Source of the DNA: Thinopyrum elongatum
Taxonomy: Eukaryota; Streptophyta; Magnoliopsida; Poales; Poaceae
Length of the DNA stretch: 64,000 bases
Direction: 5' to 3'
Assembly (NCBI GenBank): GCA_011799875.1
Contig: CM022302.1
Coordinates: 52,930,456 to 52,994,455, forward strand
The notes below the pieces were generated by a model. That model was not told the origin of the DNA, made no database searches, and saw only the letters and a program-made list of their open reading frames with translations. The number at the start of each line of letters is the position of its first letter. Position 1 is the stretch's first letter. Shown piece by piece: positions 12,291 through 21,128 of this stretch. Made by a program: the position numbers and the translations under genes.

Positions 12291-12386
12291 ACAACCAGAT
12301 ATGTCCAAAACTCCCAAAGTTGTTGCGAGTATAGATACCAAAGTGATCAAAAGTACTGATCAAGGGACAACAGCGAAAAAGGGTCA

Positions 12387-12752
12387 TTGAATACTAAAGT
12401 AGCACTGATGACAAGTTTTCTCGCAAGCGGAGATCATGAAGAGTTCGTTGTAAAAGGTTACATCGAAGCAGTCTTCATCAATGCTCCATGCGATTTTTTA
12501 TTTAAGTTACGGGTTTTGTGTAATACACAATATGGTGGCACGGTAGTTGGAAATTGTTCCAAACAAATTACTGTGGCGAATTCTATAACAGAGGCGAAGT
12601 ATGTTGCCGCTTTTAAAAGCGACAAAGAAGATGTTGAATCATATAGTTCATTCATGAACTTAGTATGGTTCCAAGATGACTTTTGTCAATGGGACACTAC
12701 TGCAGGTAGTTGCTCCATAACTCAGTCTGAGGAATCCAGGTTCGACCTATGA
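12387..12752 (+). pseudogene. Copia RNase H remnant
   Basis: This 121-codon frame is the longest in the element. Its middle (about residues 50-85) reads GGTVVGNCSKQITVANSITEAKYVAA, shown here only as the family signature. It matches the Copia RNase H end, where KQ, two serine/threonine positions, the TEAEY block and a following alanine pair are conserved. The usual TEAEY is TEAKY here. The N-terminal third is unrelated and the C-terminal part soon loses similarity. The frame lies 210 bases before the 3' LTR, the normal location. Confidence 0.6.
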
Positions 12753-12952
12753 TTCACATACATACAAAGCCAAGTCCACACAAAATATAAATTTTGTGAA
12801 AGCGTGAAAACGCGAGGATATGCAAATATACACACGGAGCTGAAGTCGTCAGATCCATTGGACATCAGGCTATACCACAAGCGAAGCATATTTACACCGG
12901 TGTGCCACAGGTGTTAAGTGCATTAGCATTAACTAGATTATTGACTCTAGTG

Positions 12953-12964
12953 CAAGTGGGAGTC
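12953..12964 (+). promoter_or_regulatory. Copia polypurine tract
   Basis: CAAGTGGGAGTC abuts the TGTAGGAGAT start of the 3' LTR. Plant Copia elements carry AAGTGGGAG-type tracts at this exact position, where the RNA primer for plus-strand synthesis is left. Confidence 0.75.
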
Positions 12965-15073
12965 TGTAGGAGATATGCCCTAGAGGCAATAATAAATGTT
13001 ATTGATTATCTCCCTGTTTATAATTATGTTTATGTTCCATGCTATAACTGCAATGATTCTCGAGTCTGCAAATAAAACGAGGCTTGGAGGGAAACTCATG
13101 TGCATGTGTGGGATAATAAACGATAAAATGTATTCCTAGTCAAGCCTCTATGACTGGCTCAAGTGTTGCATGATGGTTCTATTTTCCTGATCGTGGGCAT
13201 GTCTATGCCAGCAACTTTGAGGGCACAATGTTAGCAGAATATTTGTGTTGAATCGACCCGAATTGATGTTATGCTATGAGTTACATTCGTCACAAATTAA
13301 TGGTTAATAACACAGAGATGGTTAACGTTTGCATGATTCCTTAGACCATGAGAGTATCGAGTTTCTTCATGCTTGCTTCATGAACTTTGGGGTTTGTTAA
13401 ACGTCATCCGTAAATGGGTGGCTATTACGGCGGCCTACGGGTTCATGGAAAAGTATGTCAAGTAACTTGATAGCTCGAGATTGGGATTTGCTCCTCCGAC
13501 GATGAAGAGATATCTCTGGGCCCTCTCGGTGTTACGGTATCCATCATCGTCGAGCCAGACACTTTGTGATTTGATCATGGGGATGCCGGAACACGGTAAC
13601 GAGAAAAGAGAACAATACCGGTAACGAGGAATGCCAACATGTCTCACCTCGGGTATTTGTAACATATCGCGAAGCAACAGGAATAGCACACGGCAACTGG
13701 ATGTTCACTCGAATATTCATTCGTGTGGGTATAGGGGTCAATATGGGTGTCCACGGCTCCGATGTTGATCATTGATCGGAAGGGGTTCCGTGTCATGTCT
13801 ATACTTCACCGAACCTATAGGGTCACACGCTTAAGGGTCATCTATCTGCTGAATACTAGACAGGGAGTCTGAGAGAAAATCACCGAAAAAGTTCCGCAGA
13901 GAGAGGTCACCGGATGAGTTCCGGTGAAACTGAAAAGTTGTTTCAGAGGATAGCATAAAGTCAAATTGGTTTCGGCACATGCCCGATAATTCTCGGAGGG
14001 TGCCAGAATCATTCTGGAAACTTTTGGGAATTTTCTGGAAGAAAAACTGGAAATGTTCCGGAGTTGCCGGAACCACTTCAGATGCTTTTCGCAGATAAAA
14101 ATCACTAATCTGGAATTGTTCCAGAACGCGTTGAAAATTATTTTAGTGGGTACTGGAAATGTTCTAAGCCCACATAAATATTTTTAGTTCGAACGAACGC
14201 TGAAAAATGTCGTCGTGAATAGTGAAAGTGCTTTTTGGGTTACTTTTTGGAAAGCCACTTGTTTGGGCTTTATCCCAAAAGATCTAGGGATGACATGGAT
14301 GGATTGTGAGGCTCTCATGGGGGCCCCCCAAGGGGTGTGGCCGGCCACACTTGGGGCTCCACCATGGAGCCCCTCTTGTTCCTTGGTTTCACTTTTATGC
14401 CCTTGGTGGAAGGACTTCATTCATGTACTTTTGGGTTTTATTGTAAAACCACCCTACCCCTTGGGATTTCCTATAAATAGAGGTGGAGGGGCAGCCCTCC
14501 ACACTCACTCCTTCTCACATACACATGCCATGAAATGATCTGGCTTCTCTCTCCCTCCCCGCGAAATAGTTTCGTAGAGCCGAAAGGCTGTCTGGGTTCC
14601 AGTGGGAACAAGTTCTGGACGGCGAAGCCCTGCCGGATAGATTACACCGTATGTGTGCAACTCTGTAGAGAGGTCGTAGTTTCGATCTTAGTGCCCGAGG
14701 GGCTGTTCGAGAGTGCCTCCCGAGGAGCTGTCCAAGTGACGGTCCGAGTTCTGTGAGTCCTCCCGAAGGGCTGTCCGAGTGACCGTCCGAGTTTCGAAGG
14801 TCCTCCCGAAGGGCTTTCCGCAACACCGTCCGGGGGACTGTTCGACTGCCTCCCGGAGGGCTGTCCGAGGGGCAGATGAGGGAGTACATCCTTGTGGTTG
14901 GGAGGTTGTAAATCCTAGCTACGGGGATCTGCACCGCCGATCGTCATCGACTCTACTTCCGCTGCGCTACGAATCGGTAACGAAAATGATCAAACCTTGT
15001 ATGCAGTCTCCATAGTTGTCCTGGGCTGGTGCGTAGGTCGGAAATTTTTTGTTTTCTACGGCGTTACCCTATT
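12965..15073 (+). repeat. Copia 3' LTR
   Basis: It is the direct repeat of 5462-7629. It starts TGTAGGAGATATGCCC and ends CCCTATT, immediately followed by the second GTTGC target copy. It is shorter than the 5' LTR by two deletions of about 35 bases and carries one extra GGCTGTCCGAGTGACC unit near 14770. A TATAAATA box at 14472-14479 mirrors that of the 5' LTR. Confidence 0.9.
14472..14479 (+). promoter_or_regulatory. TATA box of Copia 3' LTR
   Basis: TATAAATA at the same offset as in the 5' LTR. From this LTR a transcript would read outward into the Gypsy LTR and the sequence downstream of 15.1 kb. Confidence 0.55.
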
Positions 15074-15505
15074 GTTGCGGATGCTTGCGAGAGGGGTTAA
15101 TCATAAGTGGGAGGCTTGTCCAAGTAAGGACAACACCCAAGCACGGGTACACCCACATATCAAATTATCAAAGTAATGAACTCGAATCATATGAGCATGA
15201 TGAAAACTAGCTTGACAGTAATTCCCATGTGTCTTCGGGAGCGCTTTGCTTTATATAAGAGTTCGTCCAGGCTTGTCCTTTGCTACAAAAAGGATTGGGC
15301 CACCTTGCTGCACCTTTTTTACACTTGTTACTTGTTAACCGTTACGAATTATCTTGTCACAAAACTATCTGTTACCGATAATTTCAGTGCTTGCAGAGAA
15401 TACCTTGCTGAAAACCGCTTGTCATTTTCTTCTGCTCCTCGTTGGGTTCAACATTCTTACTTATCGAAAGGACTATGATAGATCCCCTATACTTGTGGGT
15501 CATCA
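15074..15505 (+). mobile_element. Gypsy-type LTR, right part
   Basis: It resumes the LTR that stops at 5456, starting with the second GTTGC copy. It contains a TTATATAAGAG TATA-like stretch at about 15251 and ends GATCCCCTATACTTGTGGGTCATCA (the last bases of a Triticeae Gypsy LTR end). No TGGCGCCG-type primer site follows, so no internal Gypsy domain is attached on this side. Confidence 0.7.
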
Positions 15506-15795
15506 AAACTCAATTTTATTTTTCCTCTATGTATGCCTTCCCCTTCCACTTCTGCCAACGGCGCCGCTTTTGTACTTGGAAGAGCACACATTAACTAACG
15601 GAGCCATTTCACACCCTTTTTTACCCTCCTGTGCACTCCAATTCTGCATTGTTTCCCGCTGGAGCGCGCCCTGTTCACGAATATATGAACCGGTCCACTA
15701 CCGCACGCCGACACCACTATTCATGTATCTTTCACTCTCCCCGGCGAGTACCCATCTACCCCTTCATCACGGCAAATTTAGCCCCCATCTTCCCT
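15506..15795. other. Unassigned stretch downstream of Gypsy LTR
   Basis: A pyrimidine-rich plus strand with short frames only. It includes GCCAACGGCGCCGC at about 15556, which superficially resembles a Gypsy primer site but is in the wrong place and context. It may be the 5' flank of the frameshifted ORF that follows. No other feature is visible. Confidence 0.3.
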
Positions 15796-16152
15796 ATGGC
15801 CATGTCGCGGTGGACTGCCCATCCATGTGACACTTCCCTAGGTCAGACTACAGAGGGCAGCACCGAGAGGGAGTTCTCGGAGAGGTCTTGGGAATTGTCT
15901 GACTGGGTCAAGGAGGACGTGCTCCGTAAGGCTGAATTAGCCTTCGGGCCGCTCGCCCTTTCCGCTGTCCACACAACCTTGCCCGCATATCGGACGCGGC
16001 CTACGCAGAACTGGATGTCGCCTTGATGCAACACTTCAAAGCCATCACCAAGAGCCGCATCGACGATGCCCAGAATTTTATAGACCGTGTGGTGAAAGAA
16101 GTGGAAGCCACCCAAGTAGCCCCCACAGGTGTCGTCACTTTCAAACGGATGA
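15796..16152 (+). pseudogene. Hypothetical helical protein relic with frameshift
   Basis: An ATG at about 15796 opens a frame with charged, helix-forming sequence (SERSWELSDWVKEDVLRKAELAFG...). Near 15970 the coding character moves from the first to the third frame and continues as ARISDAAYAELDVALMQHF and then KSRIDDAQNFIDRVVKEVEA, ending near 16150 where composition changes. The two pieces together give about 118 residues, rich in alanine, aspartate, glutamate and lysine with few stops, typical of real protein sequence. I do not recognise the family. The shift means a broken gene or an unrecognised intron. It lies between a Gypsy LTR and the tRNA-like repeat, so it may be a captured gene piece rather than a resident gene. 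Confidence 0.4.
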
Positions 16153-16542
16153 AGAGCCGAACTAGGTGGGACGAAATATATATTTTCAAAGCTTCAGATC
16201 ACTTTAGAGTTAGTATTTATTATGCTGTGGAAATCATACTAAAATTCGATGTTGAAATCAAGTTTGAAGCCTCAGTTGTTGTTCAATGGGATGGGCATGA
16301 AATAGATCTTGTTAAGCTAATGACAAATGGGAACCACATGAAGAAACATGTTGGAGGCTGTTATGGTGATTCCATGGTTTTGGTACCGCCCGAGAAAAAC
16401 GGATACCGGACGGTTACCGAGCTTCTCGTTGCCCCACGGAAAAGACGTATACCGAGCAAAAAAATTCTGATTTTTTTTTAAATTTACGTCAAAAGTATAC
16501 TACAATAGCTTAGCATCTCATTATTATCCAGCAACCTTGCTC

Positions 16543-16600
16543 TGGCGTGGTGGTACCCATCAGCTTCCCTCGTTGAGAGGACGCTGGTTCGAGTCCCATC
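16543..16600 (+). ncRNA. tRNA-like unit with A and B boxes, plus strand
   Basis: TGGCGTGGTGG at 16543-16553 approximates the A box (TRGCNNAGTGG with one change) and GGTTCGAGTCC at 16586-16596 is a perfect B box. The spacing is about 33 bases, typical for tRNA genes. The T-arm stem next to the B box pairs poorly (only two clear pairs) and no acceptor stem can be drawn, so this is a tRNA-derived relic or SINE head, not a functional tRNA gene. Confidence 0.4.
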
Positions 16601-16669
16601 TTTTGCACAACTTTTTTTTGTTTATTTTTCAGAATAAGTACATGATAAAAAAAAAACAAGGACCCTGCA

Positions 16670-16726
16670 CGAATCGAACTCGCGACCTCCACCCTAAGAG
16701 GGCGCACTACGTTCCACTGCGATGCC
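16670..16726 (-). ncRNA. tRNA-like unit with A and B boxes, minus strand
   Basis: Read on the minus strand, TGGCATCGCAGTGG at 16726-16713 resembles an A box and GAGTTCGATTC at about 16681-16671 resembles a B box. The T arm (GCGAG, loop TTCGATT, CGTGC) keeps four of five possible pairs counting a G-T, so it is better preserved than the plus-strand unit. No CCA-adjacent acceptor stem is seen. It converges on the plus-strand unit about 70 bases away. Confidence 0.4.
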
Positions 16727-16885
16727 AACAACTTTGTCCTCTGTACAGGTTCAAATGTTATCTATATCTACTTTAAAAGAATTTGAATTCAAAATTCAGT
16801 TTTAAATTTCGCCCGAAATATGTTCGGTATTTCTCGAAAACCGTGGTAACCGAGAATCTCGCCCCCCCACGAGAAAATTCTTCCA

Positions 16886-17720
16886 TTCGGAATCCAAAAC
16901 CTTGGGTGATTCTATGTTTGCGTGTCGCCTTTGCATCCTCCAAAACAGTTTGGAGTGCTCAATATGCATTTATGGAGGCTGCGGATACGGCGACTCTGCT
17001 AGAGTTGCTCGAACAAGAGACAACACACTATTTATTGGACTAGCTACAGTTTGTAGAAAAAAAGTTTATATTTATGCATATCTTTTATGACGTCCTCTCC
17101 TAAGCCATGGCTCGTTGTCCATAAATAGACGGTTCCTCCAAGTAGCACGATAGTGATACAGGCAGTGCTAGATTCCGTCTCCTGCTAAGAGAATAACTTA
17201 AAAAAGAGGAGAGCATCAGAGTCCAGTAGGTGGTACTGATCACCTGGTGGAAACGAGACAAAATATTCTTTGATTTCCACGGTGTGAATGGGATGTTTGC
17301 GCAGGCCCCAAAGTCATCAAGTACTTTCCAACTGCACGACGAAGCTGCCCAGAGCTGCCTCTCCGTTGTGCTGCTAGTCGGTGCTGTTGGCCTAAGCGAC
17401 GAGAATGTGCAAATTGAGCAGCTTCTCGATCAATCTTCCGGTTGCCGGATGCGCCCGTACGCAGATCGATTCCTACTCGCCGGCTGGAAATGCAGGTACG
17501 CAGACTGGACGAGATTGGTTGCAAAACGTGATGTGCTCATCGCGCCCAGTGTCTTTATTGCTTTCATTCTAGATTTTACAAGGGGATTCACGCATGTATA
17601 TGTAGCGGCTAGGAATTGTGTAGGGGGTTTTCAAAGCACCCTTTATCTAAAAACTGTACTAGCAGCTAGCTATGAACCAGCCTTATAACTGATGACATAT
17701 CCAATTACGTCAAGCCGACA
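16886..17720. other. Unassigned stretch before CACTA element
   Basis: A plus-strand frame of 152 codons (17230-17688) is open, but it has no recognisable motif and the minus strand is open over part of it too. I would not call it a gene. The sequence is the left flank into which the CACTA element inserted, and it continues at 30044 on the other side. It may belong to the second Copia element's surroundings, but I cannot show this. Confidence 0.3.
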
Positions 17721-17723
17721 CAT
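17721..17723. repeat. Target-site duplication of CACTA element, left copy (CAT)
   Basis: CAT precedes CACTACCAG and the same CAT follows CTGGTAGTG at 30044-30046. Three bases is the characteristic duplication length of CACTA transposons. Confidence 0.8.
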
Positions 17724-17948
17724 CACTACCAGAATCGCCCCCTATGCCGAGCCCTGATTCCCGTCGGGACAGGCCTATACCGACGGCGCCCGTCGGCATA
17801 GGGCCGTCGGCGTAGCCCGGGAGGCCGTCGGCATAGAAAGGCCGTCGGCATAGATCATATCCCGACGGTGTCCGTACATCTATGCCAACAGCCTCGGCCG
17901 TCGGCAACGTCCCCGCCTAACAGTGGCCGCCGTCAAGTGCTGACCAAT

Positions 17949-18009
17949 AGCTGCGCGCCACGTGGCACATGTATGCCGTCGGCATACATGTGCCACGTGG
18001 TGCGCAGCT
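17949..18009. repeat. 61-bp palindrome with two CACGTG cores
   Basis: The left arm AGCTGCGCGCCACGTGGCAC... is mirrored by ...GTGCCACGTGGTGCGCAGCT around the centre at 17979, with a single mismatched pair near the outer part. Each arm holds a CACGTG G-box. It could form a cruciform or a hairpin in RNA, and is part of the subterminal region. Confidence 0.75.
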
Positions 18010-18096
18010 GTACCTCCTGGGGCAGGGCTATGCCAACGGCTGTGTCGTCGGCGTAGTTTAAATCTATGCCGACGGCTGAAGCCCTGCACCAAGAAT

Positions 18097-18207
18097 GCCC
18101 AGTGGCTGCCACGTGGCAGCTATGCCGACGGCCTAGCCGTCGGCGTACTTTACAACTATGCCGACGGCTAGACCGTCGGCATAGATGCCACGTGGCAGCC
18201 ACTGGGA
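18097..18207. repeat. Second inverted repeat with CACGTG arms
   Basis: CCCAGTGGCTGCCACGTGGC at the left is matched in reverse by GCCACGTGGCAGCCACTGGG at the right. Several TATGCCGACGGC / GCCGTCGGCATA motifs lie between them, themselves in inverted pairs, so the block is a nested palindrome. Together with the 17949-18009 palindrome it makes almost the whole left end self-complementary. Confidence 0.7.
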
Positions 18208-18250
18208 GCTCACGCCATCTCTATGCCGACGGCTAGGCCGTCAGCATAGG

Positions 18251-18533
18251 TTCTGTCTGTTTTTTTTCTTCTTTTTTCTGTTTCTTGTCAGCTCAATTCA
18301 TTTGAATATATACAACATATATAAGAATCATACAGCAATATATGCATCACATAACAATAAGGAGCAGCATCACACAACAAATGCATCATCACACAACATA
18401 AGAAGCATCGCAAACCATAAACATATAAGTATCATCACCACCAAGCATATAAGAATATCACAAACAACAATAAGTAACATCACAAGCATATAAGTATCAT
18501 CACCACCAAGACCGCCACAAGTCACCCAAAGGC
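18251..18533. other. AT-rich spacer 3' of the TnpA-like gene
   Basis: A T-rich run is followed by an A/C/T-rich stretch with many CATCA and CATAT steps. It lies just after the stop codon of the minus-strand gene, so it probably holds that gene's 3' untranslated region and polyadenylation signals. No exact signal can be singled out. Confidence 0.4.
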
Positions 18534-20971
18534 TTAAGCGCCTGGACGTCGAGCACCGCGGAGGTCGTCACCGCCAAGTCCGCCGAAGCCCAGGTCGTCA
18601 CTGCTAGCGGCAGCGCTACCGTCAAGACCGCAACCGCCTCCGCCTCCGCCTCCGTGGATCGGAGTGATCGGGCTCCGTGACTCGGGAGTGCTGCGAAGAC
18701 CACCACCAATGGTAGACGATCCACCGGTTCCCTGGATGTTGAAAAGACATGTTAATGGGATATATGACTGTGTTGAATAAACGATATGCTTTGGGTGAAT
18801 AGATTGGGGATGAACTAACCGGCGAGGGGCCAGCGTTCTGTGCCAGAAACTCCTCAAAGGTAAGCAGCCTTGGTTGTGGTGGAGGAGATGGTGCTGGATG
18901 CAATTGAGGAACCCTGCCGGCCGCCATTTCCTGAAGAGCGTGCTGCATCATGCGATTGTTCTGCTCATGGAATGCTAAAAGGCTCTCGTGCCACGCCATG
19001 GTCTCCTGGCGTGTGTACTCCATGTAGGCCTACGGTATGACATGATGGAACTCATAAAACTACTAAATGCGGAAAATAAAGTGAGCAATGAAGATAAGAG
19101 GGAAAATACTTACAGATTGCCGCTCCTGAAAGAGGGACTGTGACTGTGCACTGGTCATGGGCGTGCTCGTGCGCTGGCTCAGGCTCGGGTCGATCCGACG
19201 GAGCTATGTGTAGGAGATAGTAGGAGTGATCACAGCATCCAGAACCGCCTCCCGACCGTGCTCCTTGGGCCCCATGCCCACCACCACCCTCTCGTCCAGA
19301 TCCGCCGCAATGGGGTCAGGTGTGTCAGGATGTAACCTCAGATACCCTTCGGAGTAGGCCTTCTTCCTCTGCGCGGTCTTGCCGTAGTACTTGGGCTCGC
19401 CAGGCTTGGAGTCCTTCCGCGTATGGGCGATCTCCCACGCCTGCATGTGTGAGAGCGGCCGCTTCAGTTTCTCCTCCTGCACCACCAAATAGAGGTTAGT
19501 CATACATAAGAAAGTGACGGGAAATAGAAGAAGAAGAATGTTTAATGAGGTTAGTCATACATTAAGTGTCTTGTGGAGAAAGTGGTTTCGGTTTCCCTGA
19601 GCATGTACTCCCTCCTTCCCTCGGTTAGCCTTGTTTTTGATGCTCGTAGCCGCCCAGGCTCCATCCTTATCACACCAAAGATCCACCAATGCCGCCCAGG
19701 ACTCGTCTTTTCCATAACACCAATTTGGACACACCTACATAATGAAAGCATAATGGCATGTCAACACGAAACGGTGAAATGTACCACAAACATCGGAATG
19801 AAAAATCTTTTATACTTACCGCCAAGTACTCGTGGCTCTCCAAGGTAATGCCCATCCTCCGCGCTTCTTCCTTGGTCATCTTCACACCAAGAGCGTCGTG
19901 ATAGTATGTCGAGATGGCCACCCAGCGCACCTCGTACTGGAGCTGGCGGGCCTTCTTCTTGGCTTGGCGCAGCACGATCTGGTCGGCTCTGGCCTGGTGC
20001 TCCTGAAGAACTTGATAGAATTTCTACAATCATGCATGAAACAAGAATGGAAGAAGCCATGAGTTAAATCATTCATGAAACCAGAATGGACTTGTGCTTC
20101 TGAAGAGAACTCACCCAGAAAGTACTGATCACGGCCTTGGCATGGGTCTCATGGTCCGCGTGGAGGGCCGCTTCCCAGTGGTCCCAGCTCGTGGCCAAAA
20201 CCCGACGGTCTGGGTGCCTGACTGGATCCGGACAGTACAGCCCCGGCCAGTGTAACTTCCGCAAGACGGTGATGAGGCCGTTGGGAATATGGGCCCCTTT
20301 AGGATAAATCGAGTTGCTGCAAAAGAATGAAATATTAGCATGTGACAAGCAAAATAAATAACTACCGGAATGAGCATGTGACAAGCAAAAGAATGAAATT
20401 CTTATAAAGTGGCACATACTCTTTCCCCGTGGGCTCAATGAGCCACTTCTGCTCCTCAGTAGCAGGAATCTGCTTTGGTAGCTTTGCATTACCACGCAGC
20501 CACCCCTTGTTGCCAACCCCTTCCGCGCCACCACCATCATCCCCGCCACCACCCTCCTCCTCGCTTGCCTCCTCCTCCTCGCCTGCCTCCTCCTCCTCCC
20601 CCTCCCCAACCTCCTCCTCCACCTCCTCCTCGGCCCCATCCCGAACCTCCTTCTCCTCCTCGTCGTCCTCCTCCTCCTCGTCAGAGGGTACCTCACTAGA
20701 GGAGGGCCTCGAAGACAACACCCCTAAGTCGGTGAGGGTGCGCTCTTTCTGGCCGCGACCCCGTGTAGTGGCTCTCCCCCCACCACCTCGCCCTCTAGGG
20801 GCTCTCCCCCCGCCCCCTCCTCCTCTAGGGGCACCTCTCCCTCGACCTCCCTGTGAGGAGTCATCGTCAAGTAGCCGGGGGGGGGGGAGGATTACGTGCT
20901 CGACCACTCCGACTAGGCAGGCCGACGACCTTGCGTAGGAAACCCACGCCGTCGGCCTTCCCCTTGCCCAT
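18534..20971 (-). pseudogene. CACTA TnpA/ORF1-like gene, 7 exons, with premature stop
   Basis: The exon model on the minus strand is 20971-20420, 20316-20115, 20023-19820, 19734-19561, 19476-19114, 19029-18820 and 18731-18534. All introns are GT-AG and the frame is kept across every junction except as noted. Exon 1 starts MGKGKADG and encodes a Gly/Arg-rich then very acidic Glu/Asp-rich region. Exons 2-4 carry a conserved domain resembling plant transposase Ptta/En/Spm (PF03004-like; LHWPGLY, NKANRGKEG, HAQGNRNHF). Exon 6 has a helical Gln-rich segment and exon 7 a Gly-rich tail. In En/Spm the TnpA role is to bind subterminal motifs. Two defects are seen: a TAG at 19206-19204 inside exon 5, and a run of about 10 G (20878-20887) in exon 1 where the reading frame must change. 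The run may be a sequencing or slippage error. Confidence 0.8.
20515..20700 (-). repeat. GAG/GAA codon-rich low-complexity tract in exon 1
   Basis: The minus strand is almost purely purine here and encodes runs of glutamate, aspartate and glycine (about 60 residues). Such acidic stretches are frequent in this protein class. The tract opens long artefactual frames on the opposite strand rich in serine and proline. Confidence 0.6.
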
Positions 20972-21128
20972 GTTCGACGAACCTGCATTGAAAAGAGAAT
21001 AAGCAATTAGTACATTAATAAAATGAAGGAAAAGCCATAATAATAAGGAATAATAAACACATTAATAAAAAAGCATAAAAAGGCATATTCCTAAACCATA
21101 GAAAAAAAAGACTTGAAACGTACATCTG

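Larger units (their letters stand above)
5462..15073 (+). mobile_element. Complete Copia LTR retrotransposon with decayed interior
   Basis: The element is 9.6 kb: two direct LTRs (5462-7629 and 12965-15073), a primer-binding site right after the 5' LTR, a polypurine tract right before the 3' LTR, and a GTTGC target duplication. Pol relics lie on the plus strand in the Copia order integrase, reverse transcriptase, RNase H (near 10.9-11.2, 12.0-12.3 and 12.5-12.65 kb). No frame in the 5.3-kb interior exceeds about 120 codons, so it makes no functional polyprotein. LTR identity looks high apart from three indels. The mismatch between young LTRs and old coding sequence suggests movement in trans. 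It sits inside a Gypsy LTR. Confidence 0.93.
16384..16885. repeat. Short repeat with two converging tRNA-like units
   Basis: Related direct sequences border the unit: GGTTACCGAGCTTCTCG with CCCCACGG at about 16413-16441, and GGTAACCGAGAATCTCG with CCCCCCCACG at about 16846-16872. Between them lie two tRNA-like pieces in opposite orientation, 16543-16600 (+) and 16670-16726 (-), facing each other across a T-rich and A-rich spacer. Each has an A-box-like and a B-box-like motif, as in RNA polymerase III internal promoters. The whole could be a SINE-like pair, a TRIM-like element or a small DNA transposon. I could not define clean terminal repeats. Confidence 0.4.
17724..18250. repeat. Left subterminal repeat region of CACTA
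   Basis: TATGCCGACGGC and its inverse GCCGTCGGCATA recur more than a dozen times in this half kilobase, often as head-to-head pairs such as GCCGACGGCTAGACCGTCGGC. In En/Spm, such subterminal motifs bind the TnpA protein that brings the two ends together. The same motif recurs near the right end (29538-30030), so the element's own regulator is the expected binder here. That is an inference from the family. Confidence 0.75.

Noticed and set aside
15556..15569. GCCAACGGCGCCGC as a Gypsy primer-binding site
   Set aside because: It lies about 50 bases after the LTR end and in an inverted-looking context. The normal site TGGCGCCG should follow within a few bases.
17230..17688. 152-codon plus-strand ORF
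   Set aside because: No motif, the opposite strand is also open over much of it, and no splice or promoter context is visible.
19595..19625. TACTCCCTCCTTCCCTCGG as a Stowaway MITE end
   Set aside because: It falls inside a well-supported exon of the TnpA-like gene and has no matching inverted partner.
20429..20938. Plus-strand 169-codon serine/proline-rich ORF
   Set aside because: It is the antisense shadow of the acidic exon 1 of the minus-strand TnpA-like gene.
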